Assembly (NCBI GenBank): GCA_029864225.1
Contig: JAOTTU010000023.1
Coordinates: forward strand, 1 to 18,091
Direction: 5' to 3'
Length of the DNA stretch: 18,091 nucleotides
Origin: Gammaproteobacteria bacterium
GTDB taxonomy: Bacteria > Pseudomonadota > Gammaproteobacteria > UBA9214
In this document: piece after piece, positions 5,966 through 13,881 of the stretch
How the letters are laid out: each line of letters opens with the position of its first letter
Position numbering within the stretch: position 1 is the stretch's first letter
The notes under the pieces: generated by a model
What the model was told of the DNA's origin: nothing
What the model saw: only the letters and a program-made list of their open reading frames with translations
Database searches by the model: none
Program-made: the position numbers and the translations under genes

Positions 5966-6694
5966 TTACTGACCGGTGGAGATCAATTCCCAGCTGCCGT
6001 CAGGCTGGCGGCAGGCGGTGCCGTAGGTCTTCTCCCTTTGGCCGCCGATGGTGACCTCATGCTGAAACTCGCGGCAATAACGTCCGGCACTGCTGGAGCC
6101 TTCACGGGTAGCAGTCACATACCCGGATGCGTTACCTTCGTGCCAGTAAATGGTCTCACCTATCGGTGCCGTCGTGGCACGTACCTGTGCGGCTTCGTGC
6201 TCGCGCTGTTGCTGCTCATTGAGGTTGTCCAGCAACTTCACGGCGATGGCGGTGAACGCCAGCCACTTGTAGGCATCATCGTCCTGGAAGTAGTGGCCAT
6301 AGCCGTGATACAAATGGCCAAAGGGGCGCACGACCACGATATCACGGTGTCGCCGGATGCGGTGACGCGGGATGTTGTGCCTGTCACCGTGATGAATAAT
6401 GGGTGATTTCATAGAGCGTGATTTTTCATGCTTGCGATAATCGCGCCGCTGGTCACTGCGGCGGTCGTGTCGATAATCGCGCCGCTGGTCACCACGGTGG
6501 TCTTGCCGAGAATCGCGCCGCTGGTCACCACGGTGGTCTTGCCGATAATCGCGCCGCTGGTCACTGCGGCGGTCTTGCTGAGAATCGCGGTGCTGATCAC
6601 GCCGGTAATCGCGCGATTCGGCCTGTGCCGGAACCGTGACTGTACTCATGGCAATGACGCCGGCTGTCAATAAGGCAAGAATCGATTGTTGCAT
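5966..6694 (-). CDS. Periplasmic DYRxD-repeat protein with a 17-kDa surface-antigen-like C-terminus
   Basis: This 242-residue protein has a signal peptide (1-25, ending PAQA). Residues about 28-90 are 12-residue repeats of the type SDQRRDYRQDHR, very rich in Arg and Asp and likely disordered or polyelectrolyte. A His/Arg-rich stretch and a hydrophobic segment (WLAFTAIAVKLLDNL) follow. The last 70 residues contain GRYCREFQHEVTIGGQ and GTACRQPDGSWELIS, matching the C-terminal part of Rickettsia 17-kDa surface-antigen/glycine-zipper proteins, but the glycine zipper itself is missing. A strong ribosome site (AGGAGA) precedes the ATG. It is the first gene of the leftward pair and faces the CpxR boxes, so it is probably an envelope-stress target. 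The molecular function is unknown. Confidence 0.75.
   Translation of the reverse strand: MQQSILALLTAGVIAMSTVTVPAQAESRDYRRDQHRDSQQDRRSDQRRDYRQDHRGDQRRDSRQDHRGDQRRDYRHDRRSDQRRDYRKHEKSRSMKSPIIHHGDRHNIPRHRIRRHRDIVVVRPFGHLYHGYGHYFQDDDAYKWLAFTAIAVKLLDNLNEQQQREHEAAQVRATTAPIGETIYWHEGNASGYVTATREGSSSAGRYCREFQHEVTIGGQREKTYGTACRQPDGSWELISTGQ
6431..6612. repeat. Coding tandem repeat, 36-bp period
   Basis: About five copies of a 36-bp unit built around AATCGCGCCGCTGGTCAC (forward strand) encode the 12-residue Arg/Asp repeats of the overlapping gene. Adjacent copies differ at a few positions. Such arrays can gain or lose units by slippage. Confidence 0.85.
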
Positions 6695-6754
6695 GGTCTT
6701 CTCCTGTCAGCTGGATAGTGTTGTTATTGAGTACCTAGTGTAGTACGGGTGCCT

Positions 6755-6811
6755 GTAAAGAAGTGATGCAGGCTAGGTAAAACCGGGTAAGTTTATGTAA
6801 AGCTGTGTAAA
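6755..6811. promoter_or_regulatory. Tandem CpxR-type binding sites in the divergent control region
   Basis: GTAAA-type half-sites occur at 6777-6781, 6787-6791 (GTAAG), 6797-6801 and 6807-6811. Each is separated by 5 bp, giving an exact 10-bp helical period. The E. coli CpxR box is GTAAA-N5-GTAAA, so this is one perfect box (6797-6811) abutting one near-perfect box (6777-6791). A further GTAAA lies at 6755-6759. The region sits between the leftward cpxP-like pair and the rightward cpxRA-like genes, suggesting CpxR control of both, including autoregulation. Confidence 0.85.
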
Positions 6812-6923
6812 GATTCGTTTTACTGGCTGTTTCGGCAGCGCCGGGATGTGGCAACATCTGTTATAAATACCAGAGAGGCCCTGATTAACCTCGCCTGTGG
6901 ATGCCATGAAAGAAGAACCCGGT

Positions 6924-7619
6924 ATGAACCGACTGCTGGTTGTCGATGACGACACCGAACTCTGCAGCATGCTGCAGGAATACCTGGAGGGCGAAAATTT
7001 CCGGGTAGACATGGCACACGATGGTGACACGGCGCTGCAAATGGCACTGGCAGATGTATACGACCTCGTGGTGCTGGATATCATGATGCCGCGTCGCAAC
7101 GGCTTCGATGTGCTGCGTGAATTGCGCGTGCACAGTAATACACCCGTGCTGATGCTCACTGCGCGGGGTGATGATGTCGACAGTATCGTTGGCCTGGAAC
7201 TGGGCGCTGACGATTATCTGACCAAACCCTGCAATCCACGCGTACTGGTGGCGCGCATCCGCGCTATCCTGCGCCGGGCTGCGAATGTGGTCGATGCAAG
7301 TCGCGAGACAGACAGCGAACGGCTGCAGCTGGGCGACATCGAACTCCAGCCCGGCGCGCGCAGTGTGTTGCGTAACGGTGAGGCAGTCGCCCTCACCAGC
7401 ACGGAATACAGTGTGCTTGAAGTCTTGCTGCGCTCCGCCGGACAGGTGGTTTCGAAGGCGGAACTGTCCGAACGCGCGCTGGACCGAGAACTGACCCGTT
7501 ATGACCGCAGCCTCGACATGCATGTGAGTAACCTGCGCAGGAAACTGGGACCGCTGGGTGACGATTCCGAGCGTATCCAGACGGTGCGCGGCGTGGGTTT
7601 TCTGTATACGGTGACCTGA
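6924..7619 (+). CDS. cpxR: OmpR/PhoB-family response regulator, CpxR-like
   Basis: This is a 231-residue response regulator, within one residue of E. coli CpxR. The receiver domain has the acidic pocket VVDDDTEL (Asp8-10), phospho-acceptor Asp52 in LVVLDIMMP, Thr79 in MLTARG and Lys101 in YLTKP, followed by NPRVLVARIRAILRR, close to CpxR. The C-terminal winged helix (about 135-231) contains LTSTEYSVLEVLL, GQVVSKAELSE and YDRSLDMHVSNLRRKLG, the recognition helix closely resembling CpxR, and ends VRGVGFLY. The start at 6924 fits the family (MNRLLVVDDD). GTG 6897 and ATG 6906 are open in frame but would add non-homologous residues. Phosphorylation by the kinase encoded 11 bp downstream is expected, and matching boxes lie just upstream. 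Confidence 0.9.
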   Translation: MNRLLVVDDDTELCSMLQEYLEGENFRVDMAHDGDTALQMALADVYDLVVLDIMMPRRNGFDVLRELRVHSNTPVLMLTARGDDVDSIVGLELGADDYLTKPCNPRVLVARIRAILRRAANVVDASRETDSERLQLGDIELQPGARSVLRNGEAVALTSTEYSVLEVLLRSAGQVVSKAELSERALDRELTRYDRSLDMHVSNLRRKLGPLGDDSERIQTVRGVGFLYTVT

Positions 7620-7630
7620 AAGCGGGAATC

Positions 7631-9025
7631 ATGCACAGCTTGTTCTGGAAATTTTTCTTCTCCTTCTGGACGGCACTCATCCTGTTTGTTGTGGCCACTG
7701 TCTGGACAACCTCGCATTTCCTGGAACGAACGCGTGCGCAGCATCAGCAACAGTCACCGCAGCAACGCATGCTGGAACTGGTAACCGAGGGGCAGGCCGC
7801 GGCGGATCGTGGCGGGATCGAGGGCCTCAAAATCTGGTTAAGACAAATCGACCGGCGCCGGGCGGTCCCCCTGTTATTGATTGATGGTACGGGCGCGGAT
7901 CTGCTGGAACGCCCGGTTCCAGCACGCATCGAGGCGCGCATCCAGCGCCATAAGCGCTTGCCCGATCATACCCGTGGAGCTGAAGTGACCCGTTCCCGCC
8001 CGCTGATACATCTGGATGACGGCACTACCTATCGGCTGATACCTGACTACCAGAGCCTTACCCTTGGACGCGTGTTGCGGCGTCCGCAAGCCATGTTGAT
8101 GCCATTGTTCCTGGCCGGTGCCATCAGTGCCCTGGTGTGTTTCTTTCTTGCGCGTTATTTGTCCGCACCCATCCGCCGCCTGAGCCGTGCCACACAGCAG
8201 TTCGCCCTGGGTGACCTCGATCAGCGTATCGGGCCCGCCGTCGGCCGGCGCAAGGACGAAATCGCCGACCTGGCGAGGGACTTCGATCATATGGCGGAAC
8301 GCGTGCAGGCCCTGGTGCAGGCACAACAACAGTTATTGAGCGATGTCTCGCACGAGTTGCGCTCGCCCCTGGCGCGGCTGCATCTGGCGCTCGGCCTTGC
8401 ACAAAAAAAGGCGGGCATCGGGGTACACCAGGATCTCGAGCGCATCGAGCGCGAGGCCGAGCGCCTGGACGAGTTGATCGGCCAGATCCTGTCACTGTCG
8501 CGCATGGAATCCCGGGAGTACGCGCCCGGCAAGGGCCCGGTCAATCTGGTGGAACTGCTGGACACGGTTGCCGCCGACGCCGCGTTCGAGGCCGGGCCAC
8601 GCAATTGCAAGGTCGTGGTGACAGAATCCTATCCGGTTGAACTACAGGGCATTGAGACCCTGTTGCACAGCGCGCTGGAGAACGTGGTACGCAATGCGCT
8701 GCGTTATACCGGGCCGAATACGACTGTGGAATTGAGCCTGATACCCGATCCCGGGCGCGTGGATTCTGTGCTGATCGAAGTGCGTGATCACGGGCCAGGC
8801 ATAGCGGAGGATCTTTTGCCGCGCCTGTTCGAGCCGTTCGTACGTGCCGGCGAGGCACGTGACCGTGAGAGTGGCGGCTACGGGCTGGGACTGGCGATTG
8901 CCGACCGGGCAGTTGGCCTGCATGGCGGTTCGATTGAGGCGCGAAACCGGCCCGAGGGTGGTCTGAGCGTGCTGATCCGGCTGCCGATTGGAGCAATAAC
9001 CGCAGCCAGAGCACATCAGGCCTGA
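7631..9025 (+). CDS. cpxA: Sensor histidine kinase, CpxA-like
   Basis: This is a 464-residue inner-membrane kinase. The first membrane segment is near residues 8-26 (MHSLFWKFFFSFWTALILF resembles the CpxA start). A periplasmic sensor region spans about 30-150 and a second membrane segment 155-176. A HAMP linker follows (LSAPIRRLSRATQQFALGDL), then the H box LLSDVSHELRSPLARL with phospho-acceptor His241. The ATPase domain has the N box ENVVRNALRY (Asn351, Asn355), G1 DHGPGI (386-391), F box LFEPFVR and G2 GGYGLGLAIA. Length and motifs match CpxA (about 457 residues). It is cotranscribed with the response regulator 11 bp upstream. The divergent CpxP-like gene suggests inhibition of this sensor by a periplasmic partner, as in enterobacteria. 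Confidence 0.9.
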   Translation: MHSLFWKFFFSFWTALILFVVATVWTTSHFLERTRAQHQQQSPQQRMLELVTEGQAAADRGGIEGLKIWLRQIDRRRAVPLLLIDGTGADLLERPVPARIEARIQRHKRLPDHTRGAEVTRSRPLIHLDDGTTYRLIPDYQSLTLGRVLRRPQAMLMPLFLAGAISALVCFFLARYLSAPIRRLSRATQQFALGDLDQRIGPAVGRRKDEIADLARDFDHMAERVQALVQAQQQLLSDVSHELRSPLARLHLALGLAQKKAGIGVHQDLERIEREAERLDELIGQILSLSRMESREYAPGKGPVNLVELLDTVAADAAFEAGPRNCKVVVTESYPVELQGIETLLHSALENVVRNALRYTGPNTTVELSLIPDPGRVDSVLIEVRDHGPGIAEDLLPRLFEPFVRAGEARDRESGGYGLGLAIADRAVGLHGGSIEARNRPEGGLSVLIRLPIGAITAARAHQA

Positions 9026-9244
9026 ACAACCGGGACCTGCCTACCCCGCCCCAGGGATATACTGGAATTTGTCTCAAGCGGCGCCACGATCGGCAATCAG
9101 GACGAATACGCCCCCATTTATCCTGTCTGTACCTTTTTAAGTTCTCAAGACTCGCCCGTTATTGCCGAAAAATGGGTAATCAGAGGTAGTTGTGCATTGC
9201 CGGTCCGGTGCTGGGGCATGGCAGGCATGTAACGATACGGTCAA
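9026..9244. other. Intergenic region before the FimX-like gene
   Basis: These 219 bp separate the kinase from the FimX-like gene. I see no clear terminator hairpin with a T-run and no strong promoter elements. A T-rich patch near 9132-9140 is the only candidate. The FimX-like gene probably has its own promoter here. Confidence 0.3.
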
Positions 9245-11413
9245 ATGGGGTCGGTCCGGGAAAAAATGGAATCGCATCATGTCCTAATAATTGAAGGCCT
9301 AAAGGACAGATACAAGGCACAAGCCGCCGTCCTGGTAAAGGCAGGATATTCAGTTCAGTCGGTGCAGTCGGATAGCATCGAGCAGCTGGCAGACCAGCTG
9401 CTCACCTCGAAACCGGATATCGTTCTGTACGGCATGGGCGAAAATATGCCCGGCCTGGAATCCGTGACTGCCCTCCTCACACAGGATTCCGCTGAAATTC
9501 CACTGATCGTGATTACCAACAAGCTGACGAAACGCAGCGTTACAGCCGCTGAAAATTGTGGTGCGACAGCCGTTGTCCAGAATAGACAGTCGGAGAGGTT
9601 GCTACGAACTGTCAAAAAGGAGCTCCGGTCTGCCTTGTTGCATCGCAGAGTTGATCGCCTTGAGAATGAGTTCGAGCTAATCCAGCTGCAGCACAGGATC
9701 AACGAACTTGAAAACACCCTGAGAGAAAGGGATGCCCGCTGCATTGACCTGACGGAAGACTGCCGCAACGCCATTGCATATATCCACGAGGGGATTCATA
9801 TCTATGCCAACCGGTCATACAGCAACCTGCTTGGCTTTGATGACGATAATGAGATCATTGGCACTCCCCTGCTGAACTGGATTGATCTGCACCATAATGT
9901 AGTTCTCACGAAGTTACTGCGTAATCCGTTCGCCAGCCATGATATTACAAAGCTCAAGGTCAAGCTGATACAGAATGATGCAGAGCCAGCCGAAGTAGAC
10001 ATGGAATTTTCCGCGGTCAAATATCATAACAAGCTCTGCACCCAGATCACGGTACGTACCAGCGGCGAGCGGAAAATACACAAGCCATCGACGGACACGC
10101 TCATGCACCATGACATGATTACAGGGCTTTATAATCGCCAGTATTTCATGAAAGTGCTGAATGAGAACATTACCACCAGCGTTAAATCCGGAATGTTCCA
10201 GGCGGTTACGTTTATCCTGCTTGATAACTTCAAGACAATTCGCGAGAAAATCGGCGTTATCTCCAGTGACGCCCTGATTAGCGATATTACCGGACTGATA
10301 TGGGAAATCTACGGACATGAAAACACAATAGCCCGGTTTGGGGACTACACGTTTACGGTCCTGAACAATTACAGCTACAAGGAAGGTGCATATCAGCTCG
10401 CCGAGACCCTGCGCGGCAAGATTGAAAAACATTCCATGACCATTAATGGTCACACCGTCAGCACGACATGCAGTATCGGAATATGCGTCATCAACGAACA
10501 TATGAAGGATGCCCAGAATGCGCATTCGCGCGCCGATCTTGCCTGCGAACTCGCCCGCACATCCGGAGGGAACCAGATCCATGTCCACAGCACTACCATA
10601 GACGCGCAGATCGACCGTGAAATCGAGAAAAAAATGGATGACATGGTCAGAAAAACGATTGACGAGGACCGGTTTTACCTGGTCTACCAGCCCGTCATCA
10701 GCCTGAACGGCAAGGCAGGCGGACACTACGAGGTACTACTGCGCGTACTCGACGAGGACGGTCATGTCATATTGCCCGGCCAGTTCCTGTCTCTGGCTGA
10801 AAAATCACCCCTGATCATGGACATTGACCGGCGGGTGATCCAGATGGCCTTCAAGACACTGGCTGACATGCACAAGGAAGAGGAAAATACATCGTTTTTC
10901 ATCAAGTTATCGGGCGAAACACTTGCTGATCCGCTACTCCCGGAGTGGATCACCCTGCAGCTGAAAGAATATTATTTGAGGGGCGATAGCATCATTTTCG
11001 AAATACCGGAATCGGTTGCGACAAACAGGCTGCAAGAAACACAGGCATTTGTAAAAGCCATGCAGGCCCTTGACTGCAAGGTGGCCATTGAACATTTCGG
11101 ATATGCCAATAAACCTGAAATCATCAAGTATCTGTCCGTAGATTTTCTGAAAATTGACGGTTCACTGATCAATAATCTTGCGTCCAGTAGGGACAACCAG
11201 AAGAAGGTAAAGTCCATCGTTGATCTCGCACGGAGCACCAACACACTGTGTATCGCGGAACATGTAGATGATGCCCACTGCCTCGTTATGCTTTGGCAAT
11301 ACAGCATCGATTACATACAGGGCAATCTTGTACAGGAACCAAGCAAGGACCTTACGCACGACTTCGAGGATGAAGCCGCACTTGCCGGAATTATGGAGAC
11401 CGACACCGAGTAA
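9245..11413 (+). CDS. FimX-like degenerate REC-PAS-GGDEF-EAL protein (probable c-di-GMP receptor)
   Basis: This 722-residue protein has four parts. Residues 10-125 are a receiver-like domain lacking the phospho-acceptor: the Asp position in PDIVLYGM is Gly63. A coiled coil spans about 128-165. A PAS domain (about 165-275) contains YIHEGIHIYANRSYSNLLGF. A GGDEF domain has GDYTF (366-370) in place of GGDEF, so no cyclase activity is expected. The EAL domain (about 475-705) has EVL (496-498) instead of EAL and EHFG (616-619) instead of DDFG, though Lys636 (LKIDGS) is kept. The missing acidic pair argues against phosphodiesterase activity. Pseudomonas FimX has the same order, the same EVL substitution and both degenerate domains, and binds c-di-GMP to control type IV pilus assembly. 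No pilus genes are nearby. ATG 9266 is an alternative start with a better GGGA site. Confidence 0.85.
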   Translation: MGSVREKMESHHVLIIEGLKDRYKAQAAVLVKAGYSVQSVQSDSIEQLADQLLTSKPDIVLYGMGENMPGLESVTALLTQDSAEIPLIVITNKLTKRSVTAAENCGATAVVQNRQSERLLRTVKKELRSALLHRRVDRLENEFELIQLQHRINELENTLRERDARCIDLTEDCRNAIAYIHEGIHIYANRSYSNLLGFDDDNEIIGTPLLNWIDLHHNVVLTKLLRNPFASHDITKLKVKLIQNDAEPAEVDMEFSAVKYHNKLCTQITVRTSGERKIHKPSTDTLMHHDMITGLYNRQYFMKVLNENITTSVKSGMFQAVTFILLDNFKTIREKIGVISSDALISDITGLIWEIYGHENTIARFGDYTFTVLNNYSYKEGAYQLAETLRGKIEKHSMTINGHTVSTTCSIGICVINEHMKDAQNAHSRADLACELARTSGGNQIHVHSTTIDAQIDREIEKKMDDMVRKTIDEDRFYLVYQPVISLNGKAGGHYEVLLRVLDEDGHVILPGQFLSLAEKSPLIMDIDRRVIQMAFKTLADMHKEEENTSFFIKLSGETLADPLLPEWITLQLKEYYLRGDSIIFEIPESVATNRLQETQAFVKAMQALDCKVAIEHFGYANKPEIIKYLSVDFLKIDGSLINNLASSRDNQKKVKSIVDLARSTNTLCIAEHVDDAHCLVMLWQYSIDYIQGNLVQEPSKDLTHDFEDEAALAGIMETDTE

Positions 11414-11449
11414 CTGCTGAAATCAACAGGGACGATTATGTGCCTGATT

Positions 11450-11661
11450 TTATGCTGCGTGGAATGAGTCTTTCTCGAGCTTGCGTACCTGCTTTTTCAT
11501 CAGATCGACGATGGCATAAACACCGACGTGGCGGTTGGGCGAAAGATGCTCGTCGAGTCTCAGCCGGGTGAACAGTTCGTCGACGTCCAGCTGTTCGATT
11601 TCCCGGGCGCTTCGGCCGGCGGTGAGCTGGATCAACAGCGCCATCCATCTAGCCCGACCTG
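11450..11661 (-). pseudogene. sufE: C-terminal remnant of SufE-type Fe-S sulfur acceptor
   Basis: The reverse frame ends at 11450 and is open back to a stop near 11675. From about 11644 it reads MALLIQLTAGRSAREIEQLD, then DELFTRLRLDEHLSPNRHVG and VYAIVDLMKKQV. This is the end of SufE/CsdE proteins (ALL..AG.S..EI, LGL..HLSP.R..G), which accept sulfur from the cysteine desulfurase SufS. The first 80-90 residues, including the active-site Cys, are absent; the upstream sequence runs straight into the stop of the glycosyltransferase gene. It is therefore a decayed 3' fragment rather than a functional gene. A small stand-alone protein of 64 residues cannot be fully excluded. Confidence 0.7.
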
Positions 11662-11686
11662 GATGCTAAAACCACTCCAGTGTGGA

Positions 11687-12772
11687 TCACCTTTCCAGAT
11701 ACCCGGCCATGATGCCGACGGCCTGTTCAATGCCCTGCGGCACGGGAGGTTCGGGCACCGGCTGCCGCCATACGCGTTCCAGCGCCGCACCGAAGGCGCC
11801 GGACTGGAATTGCGCGATGCTGATTTCTTCCAGGCAGCCGTGCTGCCGCGCCCAGGCGTTCAGGTGCGGTGTCTCCGGCCAGTCCGGGCGCGCCAGTGTC
11901 AGTAACGGCACCGCGTTGCACACCGCCTCGGCGTAGGTCCCGTAACCCGGTTTGGTCAGCACCGCATCGGCCGAGGCCAGTACATCGATGAATGACAGGG
12001 ATGAGGTACTGGCAGCGAACCAGTCAGCGCGCGGCGCATCCGGTGTGGTTGGAAACAGCCAGGCCACTCCCTTGATGCGCGGCCAGTTCGCCAGCGGTAA
12101 CGCACAGTCAATCCCGCCCAGCGCGACCAGCACGATCCGAGTCTCAGGCGGCACACCGAGTTCTGTGCGCAAGAGCTGCCTGGAACGCCGGCCCCGGCGC
12201 GCAATCGGTCCGATGGCACGGCAGTTGTCCAGCTCCGGCATCGGCAGCGCGGGCCGTGGCGCCAGGAACACGTCCGCGGCACGGTAGCCCGACCACATCT
12301 GCTCTAGGATCGGGCGCAGCTCCGGGCCGGTGCCGGCATAGGCGGCCAGGACCGTTGCCCAATTGAGCGAACACAGCGCCACTGCCGGGACTCCGACCTG
12401 AGCGGCCGCGGCCAGCAGGCGGTAGGGAATATTGGCCAGCAGCAGGTCGGGAGCCAGCGCCTGCAGCTGCTCGACATCCGCCTGCAGGGCGTCATCCCAG
12501 CCGCGGTGGGACTCATCAAACACCTTGAGCGAGGCCGCCACGTCCACTTCCCAGGCACTGTGCATGCGCATAATCGGATCGGTCGCCTGCCGCAGATGGG
12601 TGAACGCAGGCGCCAGCCGTTCCGCCAGCACGGGGCGCGGCAGTTGGCTCATCACCGTCAGCCTGAGTGCCGGCAAGCGCTCGTGCAAGGCATTGAGGAC
12701 TGGGACGCACTGCGCGAGATGACCGTAGCCGTGTCCGGACAAGGCCAGCAGCACATGCCGGGGGCGCATCAT
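11687..12772 (-). CDS. GT-B fold glycosyltransferase (MurG/UGT-like)
   Basis: This 361-residue cytoplasmic protein begins HVLLALSGHGYGHLAQCVPV, with the Gly-rich loop GHGYGH (13-18) that starts many GT-B glycosyltransferases and resembles the N-terminal domain of L-arabinokinase-type proteins. The second Rossmann half starts near residue 212 (IVLVALGGID). It contains the donor-binding segment ADAVLTKPGYGTYAEAVCNA (about 268-287, Glu282) and PLLTLARPDWPETPHL, as in MurG and UGT enzymes. Donor and acceptor are unknown. Two tandem ATGs (12770 and 12767) are possible starts, and AGGTGG suits the second better. It is the last gene of the leftward run murU - GCS2 - M14 - GT, 22 bp after the peptidase stop, so translational coupling is likely. 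Confidence 0.8.
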   Translation of the reverse strand: MMRPRHVLLALSGHGYGHLAQCVPVLNALHERLPALRLTVMSQLPRPVLAERLAPAFTHLRQATDPIMRMHSAWEVDVAASLKVFDESHRGWDDALQADVEQLQALAPDLLLANIPYRLLAAAAQVGVPAVALCSLNWATVLAAYAGTGPELRPILEQMWSGYRAADVFLAPRPALPMPELDNCRAIGPIARRGRRSRQLLRTELGVPPETRIVLVALGGIDCALPLANWPRIKGVAWLFPTTPDAPRADWFAASTSSLSFIDVLASADAVLTKPGYGTYAEAVCNAVPLLTLARPDWPETPHLNAWARQHGCLEEISIAQFQSGAFGAALERVWRQPVPEPPVPQGIEQAVGIMAGYLER

Positions 12773-12794
12773 TCCACCTGCAGGCTTGACGCAG

Positions 12795-13808
12795 TCAAAC
12801 GCTTTCCGGGAGCAGCCGCTCCATCAGGTAGCCCAGGCAGTCCTGGCGGATAATCCTCTCGTCCAGCGTAAACATGGACGGCATGAAGGGCCGCGTGGTA
12901 ACAAGCGCGCTCTTGTTGATCGCAAAATAGCGGTCCTGCACCGGCTTGCCGTTTTCATCGCGTACGTCCAGCTGCAGGCTGTGGCCGCCTTGCAGCCAAC
13001 CCAGCTGGGTGCCCGCCGGCAGTTCCCTGAAATTCAGGTGATCGATGCCATCGATCAGGCGCAGGTCAGCGCTGTCGTCCGAAAACCCGAAACTGACATG
13101 ATCGGGGATCTTCACCGTGGCCACCGTGTGGTACAGGTCGACATCGTGGGAGGGTACCGGTTCCTGCGACAGTTCATTCTGTTTCAGGCAGGCCTCGATG
13201 TAGTCGCGGGCATGCTCCACGCCGTATTGATGGCTGGACTTGCCGCACTCGATGGTGACCGCCGGGCAGAGATGTGACATGGCCATCGACTGCACACCCA
13301 GCGGCCGGATGAAATACACCACAGTACGGCTGAACAGGGACGCCAGGTGCAGGAACTGGTTATCGATGCGGTTCATGCAGGCGTAATGCGGATTGATGCC
13401 GCTGTTGTTATGCACATCGATGCTGGCGAATACCTGCCGCTCACGCATCGTGTCCACCACCCGCCGCATCATCCGCACCTCAGGTGCATCGGCATGCTCG
13501 GTCCCTGGCCAGATCCGGTTGTAATCCAGCTGGTCATCCAACCGGCGCAGCCCCTGGCGGGCCGCCGCCACGTTGCCGATGAGCAGCGACAGGGAACGCG
13601 GCAGCTCGCGTTCCCGGTAGTCACGCAGCAGGGCCTGTACGGCATAAAAGCCGGTGTCCTCATTGCCGTGCGCGAGCACGGTGACGAACAGCGGCTCGGA
13701 ACGGCGGCCCTGGAGGTGGATCAGGGTTGGGCCACCCAACAAGGCTTCCAGTTCGGCTACCTCGGCCTCCAGCAGCCCCTCCGGGAGGGTTTCGAGTTCA
13801 TTTAACAT
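12795..13808 (-). CDS. M14/AstE-like zinc carboxypeptidase or deacylase
   Basis: This 337-residue protein of the M14 metallopeptidase superfamily is closest to the succinylglutamate desuccinylase/aspartoacylase branch. The zinc ligands are visible as His47 and Glu50 in LAHGNEDTG and His133 in SIDVHNNSG. A substrate-binding Arg occurs in LDYNRIWPG (Arg98), and the catalytic Glu is in the segment AVTIECGK (Glu187). The C-terminal third (about 220-337) is a beta-rich extension seen in this branch. It has no signal peptide, so it acts in the cytoplasm, cleaving an N-acyl or C-terminal amide bond of a small molecule. The gene lies 68 bp downstream of the GCS2 ligase and 22 bp before the glycosyltransferase. 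Arginine catabolism (astE) is unlikely because no other ast gene is present. Confidence 0.85.
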   Translation of the reverse strand: MLNELETLPEGLLEAEVAELEALLGGPTLIHLQGRRSEPLFVTVLAHGNEDTGFYAVQALLRDYRERELPRSLSLLIGNVAAARQGLRRLDDQLDYNRIWPGTEHADAPEVRMMRRVVDTMRERQVFASIDVHNNSGINPHYACMNRIDNQFLHLASLFSRTVVYFIRPLGVQSMAMSHLCPAVTIECGKSSHQYGVEHARDYIEACLKQNELSQEPVPSHDVDLYHTVATVKIPDHVSFGFSDDSADLRLIDGIDHLNFRELPAGTQLGWLQGGHSLQLDVRDENGKPVQDRYFAINKSALVTTRPFMPSMFTLDERIIRQDCLGYLMERLLPESV

Positions 13809-13881
13809 GAATAGCTTCTGTCTTCAATTGCATCAAATATCAATATATAGTTTATAAATAACATGATCTGCCTCGATCATG
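13809..13881 (-). promoter_or_regulatory. AT-rich spacer with a 7-bp inverted repeat between GCS2 and M14 genes
   Basis: CATGATC (13862-13868), spacer TGCCTC, GATCATG (13875-13881) is a perfect dyad covering the stop codon of the GCS2 gene. Next to it, toward the M14 gene, is a markedly AT-rich stretch (13835-13861, including TTTATAAAC and TATATATTG on the reverse strand). It could be an internal promoter with an operator, or a weak hairpin followed by a U-rich segment acting as an attenuator. Confidence 0.4.

Noticed and set aside
6431..6612. CRISPR-like regular array with 36-bp period
   Set aside because: The copies are contiguous with no unique spacers and keep an open reading frame of 12-residue units inside a good gene, so it is a coding tandem repeat.
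4086..9255. Shared 12-mer AATGGGGTCGGT at 4086-4097 and 9244-9255, considered as an att direct repeat
   Set aside because: A 12-bp match is expected by chance several times in 18 kb, and the flanks do not match. It gives no support for an integrated element between the two.
12786..13277. 163-codon forward ORF opposite the M14 gene, with similar ones at 13347-13805, 14717-15235 and 6885-7523
   Set aside because: All lie opposite genes with full catalytic motifs. They have no recognisable domains and arise from high GC at third positions.
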